Shown: positions 61,714 to 64,000 of the stretch, one piece after another
How the letters are laid out: every line of letters begins with the position of its first letter
Numbering within the stretch: position 1 is the stretch's first letter
Origin: Phenylobacterium sp.
Lineage (GTDB): Bacteria; Pseudomonadota; Alphaproteobacteria; Caulobacterales; Caulobacteraceae
Length of the DNA: 64,000 nt
Assembly: GCF_030681155.1 (NCBI RefSeq)
Contig: NZ_JAUXXE010000057.1
Location: forward strand, 1 to 64,000
Reading direction: 5' to 3'
The notes under the pieces: model-generated
The model's database searches: none
What the model saw: only the letters and a program-made list of their open reading frames with translations
Told to the model about the DNA's origin: nothing
Translations under genes and position numbers: made by a program

Positions 61714-63033
61714 TCAACCCCTCTTTTCAGGCGAAGCCGCGGCGCCGGCGGGCGCGTTGGCGGGATGCGAAAGCACAGGCGCACTGATCGATTCCGGCTG
61801 CGGCAGCGGGGTCTCGGTGAGGCCCAGGACCGGCAGGACGACGAGGAAGTACGCGAAGTAGTAGAGCGCGGCGAAACGGGACAGCCAGACGAAGCTGTTC
61901 AGATCCGCATCGATCAGGGTGAAGGTCGACAGGCCCGGGATGACGTGATCGTCGGGCAGCTTGCCACCGCAATAGCCGAGGATCAGGCAGGCCAGCACGA
62001 AGATGAAGAAGTACAGCTTCGCGGTCGGACGGTAGCGCATCGAGCGCACCTTGGACGTGTCGAGCCAAGGCAGGACGAACATCACCGCGATGGCGCCGAA
62101 CATCAGGATCACGCCGCCCAGCTTGTCGGGAACCGCGCGCAGGATCGCGTAGAACGGCAGGAAGTACCATTCCGGAACGATGTGAGCGGGGGTCACCAGC
62201 GGGTTGGCCGGGATGTAGTTGTCGGCGTGGCCAAGCGCGTTCGGGTTATAGAACACGAAGGTGGCGAACATGATCATGAAGACCACGATCGCGAACCCGT
62301 CCTTCACCGTGTAGTACGGGTGGAAGGGAACGGTGTCCTCTTTCGACTTCACGTTAACGCCGGTCGGGTTGTTGTTCCCCGGCACGTGCAGCGCCCAGAT
62401 GTGCAGGCCAACGACGCCAGCGATCATGAACGGCAGCAGGAAGTGCAGCGAGAAGAAGCGGTTCAGGGTCGGGTTGTCGACGGCGAAGCCGCCCCACAGC
62501 CAGGTCGTGATCGCTTCACCGACGATCGGCAGGGCGCCGAACAGGTTGGTGATGACGACGGCGCCGTGGAAGCTCATCTGACCCCAGGGCAGGACGTAGC
62601 CCATGAAGGCCGTGGCCATCATCAGGAGATAGATCACGCAGCCCAGGATCCACAGCACTTCGCGGGGGGCCTTGTAGGACCCGTAGTAGAGGCCGCGGAA
62701 CATGTGGATGTAGACGGCGATGAAGAACATCGAAGCGCCGTTGGCGTGCATGTAGCGGATCAGCCAACCGTAGTTGACGTCACGCATGATGCGCTCGACC
62801 GAGGCGAAGGCGTGGTCGACGTGCGGCACGTAGTGCATGGCCAGCACGATGCCGGTGACCAGCTGGATGCCCAGGCAGACCGCCAGGATGCCGCCGAAGG
62901 TCCACCAGTAGTTCAGGTTCTTCGGGGTCGGGAAATCAATGATGCTGTCGTACGCGAGGCGCACGACAGGCAGACGGACGTCGAGCCAACGCTCGATGCC
63001 GGTCTTGGGTTCGTAGTTTGAATGTCCGCTCAT
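61714..63033 (-). CDS. petB: Cytochrome b subunit of the bc1 complex
   Basis: 439-aa inner-membrane protein with eight expected helices. b-heme His ligands lie in [18 protein letters not shown] and [19 protein letters not shown] (helix B), and [20 protein letters not shown] (helix D). The Qo-site PEWY loop is [21 protein letters not shown]-terminal extension of about 25 residues ([19 protein letters not shown]) is Pro/Ala-rich. Quinol oxidation and reduction site of respiratory complex III. Confidence 0.97.
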   Translation of the reverse strand: MSGHSNYEPKTGIERWLDVRLPVVRLAYDSIIDFPTPKNLNYWWTFGGILAVCLGIQLVTGIVLAMHYVPHVDHAFASVERIMRDVNYGWLIRYMHANGASMFFIAVYIHMFRGLYYGSYKAPREVLWILGCVIYLLMMATAFMGYVLPWGQMSFHGAVVITNLFGALPIVGEAITTWLWGGFAVDNPTLNRFFSLHFLLPFMIAGVVGLHIWALHVPGNNNPTGVNVKSKEDTVPFHPYYTVKDGFAIVVFMIMFATFVFYNPNALGHADNYIPANPLVTPAHIVPEWYFLPFYAILRAVPDKLGGVILMFGAIAVMFVLPWLDTSKVRSMRYRPTAKLYFFIFVLACLILGYCGGKLPDDHVIPGLSTFTLIDADLNSFVWLSRFAALYYFAYFLVVLPVLGLTETPLPQPESISAPVLSHPANAPAGAAASPEKRG

Positions 63034-63038
63034 CGGTC

Positions 63039-63593
63039 TTAGCCCACCTTGACCTTGGTGTCGGAGAGGAAGGCGTAGTCGGGCACCGCGAGGTTCTTCG
63101 GAGCCGGTCCCTTACGGATACGGCCCGAGGTGTCGTAGTGCGAGCCGTGGCAAGGGCAGAACCAGCCGCCGAAGTCGCCACCGCCGAACGTGGGCACGCA
63201 GCCCAGGTGCGTGCAGGTGCCGATCACGACCAGCCATTCGGCCTTGCCAGGCTTGTGACGCTCTTCGTCCGTCTGCGGGTCGCGCAGATCAGCGGTGTCG
63301 TCCTTGATCGCCGCAGCGATCTCGGCGCCAGTGCGCTTGCGGATGAACAGCGGCTTGCCCCGCCACTTGATCACGACCTGCTGACCCAGTTCGACCTTGG
63401 TCAGGTCAAACTCGACCGAGGCGAGCGCCAGCGTATCGCCCGACGGATTCATCTGATCGATGAACGGCCAAGCGAGACTCGCGACGGCGCCACCGGCCGC
63501 GACGGCCGCTGCGATATGAATAAAATCACGCCGGTTCGGGTCGTCGCCCGCGGCATGCGTATCGGGATTTGCGCCCACGACGGTGTCGGCCAC
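63039..63593 (-). CDS. petA: Rieske iron-sulfur subunit of the bc1 complex
   Basis: 184-aa protein with a Tat-type anchor: [20 protein letters not shown] (twin Arg, uncleaved helix), then the [2Fe-2S] domain with CTHLGC (about 125-130) and CPCHGSHYD (about 145-153), plus [13 protein letters not shown] 63593 is preferred as the family N-terminus; an in-frame ATG at 63623 would add ten residues. First gene of the petABC operon, 5 bases before petB. Confidence 0.95.
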   Translation of the reverse strand: MADTVVGANPDTHAAGDDPNRRDFIHIAAAVAAGGAVASLAWPFIDQMNPSGDTLALASVEFDLTKVELGQQVVIKWRGKPLFIRKRTGAEIAAAIKDDTADLRDPQTDEERHKPGKAEWLVVIGTCTHLGCVPTFGGGDFGGWFCPCHGSHYDTSGRIRKGPAPKNLAVPDYAFLSDTKVKVG

Positions 63594-63822
63594 CTTAAAG
63601 CTACCCTTCGTTTGGGGCCGCAAGGACCGCGACCCTTCGGATCACACCGGAAAACCGGAGCAATCCCGCCTTCGACCCTGCCAGACGTTCTGGTAAGGCC
63701 AGTCGGAACAACAACGCTGGAGCAGCGACGAAACCCTCGGAAGAGTTGCGGATTGCTGTTCGCAACCCACCTTCCGCGATTCGCCCCACGCCCCGGCTCA
63801 TCCCGTGGCTGGACCGCTTAGA

Positions 63823-64000
63823 ATGCTGCTCGCGCTTTTTCAACCGGACATTCCGCAAAACCTTGGGGCGGCTCTTCGTCTCGGGGCCTGTATGGGGGTC
63901 CCAGTGCACGTCATTGAGCCCTGTGGATTCCCCCTCTCGGACAAGGCTATCCGGCGCGCAGCAATGGATTACGGCGAACCGGCCGACGTTGTGCGCCATC
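63823..64000 (+). CDS. trmL: tRNA (cytidine(34)-2'-O)-methyltransferase TrmL (5' part; runs off the window)
   Basis: 59 codons from ATG 63823 to the edge. The N-terminus LLALFQPDIPQNLGAALRLG, then CMGVPVHVIEPCGFPLSDKAIRRAAMDYGEPADVV, matches SPOUT methyltransferase TrmL (YibK), where NxGAALR binds tRNA and the PCGFPLSDK loop is characteristic. The C-terminal SAM knot is outside the window. Divergent from petA across 229 bases that contain no other gene. Confidence 0.9.
   Translation, partial: MLLALFQPDIPQNLGAALRLGACMGVPVHVIEPCGFPLSDKAIRRAAMDYGEPADVVRH

Noticed and set aside
61579-63021. 480-codon plus-strand frame over petB
   Set aside because: Shadow of cytochrome b; Asp/His/Gln-rich with no recognisable domain.

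Overview
The window is dense, GC-rich chromosomal DNA from an alphaproteobacterium. Gene content points to the Caulobacteraceae (Caulobacter/Phenylobacterium type): a Caulobacter/Xanthomonas-style TonB-dependent receptor, Coq7-type ubiquinone hydroxylase, a FolM-like reductase beside folB, a proC/ybjN/ubiK cluster, a petABC cytochrome bc1 operon and a short FeoB. The genus is an inference. I see no rRNA, CRISPR array, transposase or prophage gene, and no gene-free gap above about 280 bases.

Layout. 1-9.5 kb: the 5' part of thiC behind a TPP riboswitch, an Asp/Glu racemase, a zinc metallopeptidase, small secreted proteins, a hybrid histidine kinase, an EamA exporter, a MAPEG protein and a patatin lipoprotein. 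9.5-12.8 kb: a complete copper module (copZ-like chaperone divergent from copA, then a CueR-type regulator) with two mirror-image MerR-type promoters. 12.9-15.4 kb: tRNA-Leu(CAA), then feoAB behind a Fur-like box. 15.4-18.5 kb: a minus-strand operon of isoaspartyl peptidase, an unknown 91-aa protein, a fumarylacetoacetate-hydrolase-fold enzyme and a MarR regulator. 18.7-24.8 kb: a plus-strand run of YqaA, DsbB, Coq7, GNAT and DUF1294 proteins, then a TonB receptor with a secreted partner. 24.85-26.8 kb: an HNH endonuclease, then two tiny paralogous membrane-protein genes (35 and 37 aa) with homologous promoter/operator regions, next to a divergent TetR regulator. 26.8-32.5 kb: gluQ, an EamA exporter, selO, nhaA and a class C serine hydrolase. 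32.5-35.7 kb: biotin genes bioD-bioF divergent from bioA. 35.7-39.7 kb: a catabolic-looking trio (alpha/beta hydrolase, aldehyde dehydrogenase, SMP-30 lactonase) and an orphan HigA-like fragment. 39.97-42.2 kb: a 26-aa membrane peptide, folM-like and folB genes and two membrane proteins. 42.2-46.5 kb: a structured palindromic element, ilvE, a coupled MarR-response regulator-sensor kinase operon and a DUF2147 protein. 46.5-53.2 kb: an inverted pair of REP-like hairpins, proC, ybjN, ubiK, lgt-midA-pgeF, a Ca2+/H+ antiporter and prs. 53.3-60.8 kb: an unknown lipoprotein, rplY, pth, ychF, tandem dienelactone-hydrolase-like genes, a GNAT gene, a membrane protein, apt and a degenerate aspartic-protease-like protein. 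60.8-64 kb: petABC and the 5' end of trmL.

The best candidate for an undescribed system is the twin small-membrane-protein locus at 25.6-26.8 kb. Two proteins with 12 identities over 27 aligned residues each sit behind a promoter whose spacer and -10 carry the same TTAGAT/ATCTAA dyad. A TetR-family regulator reads divergently from the second copy. No pump, enzyme or toxin gene adjoins it.
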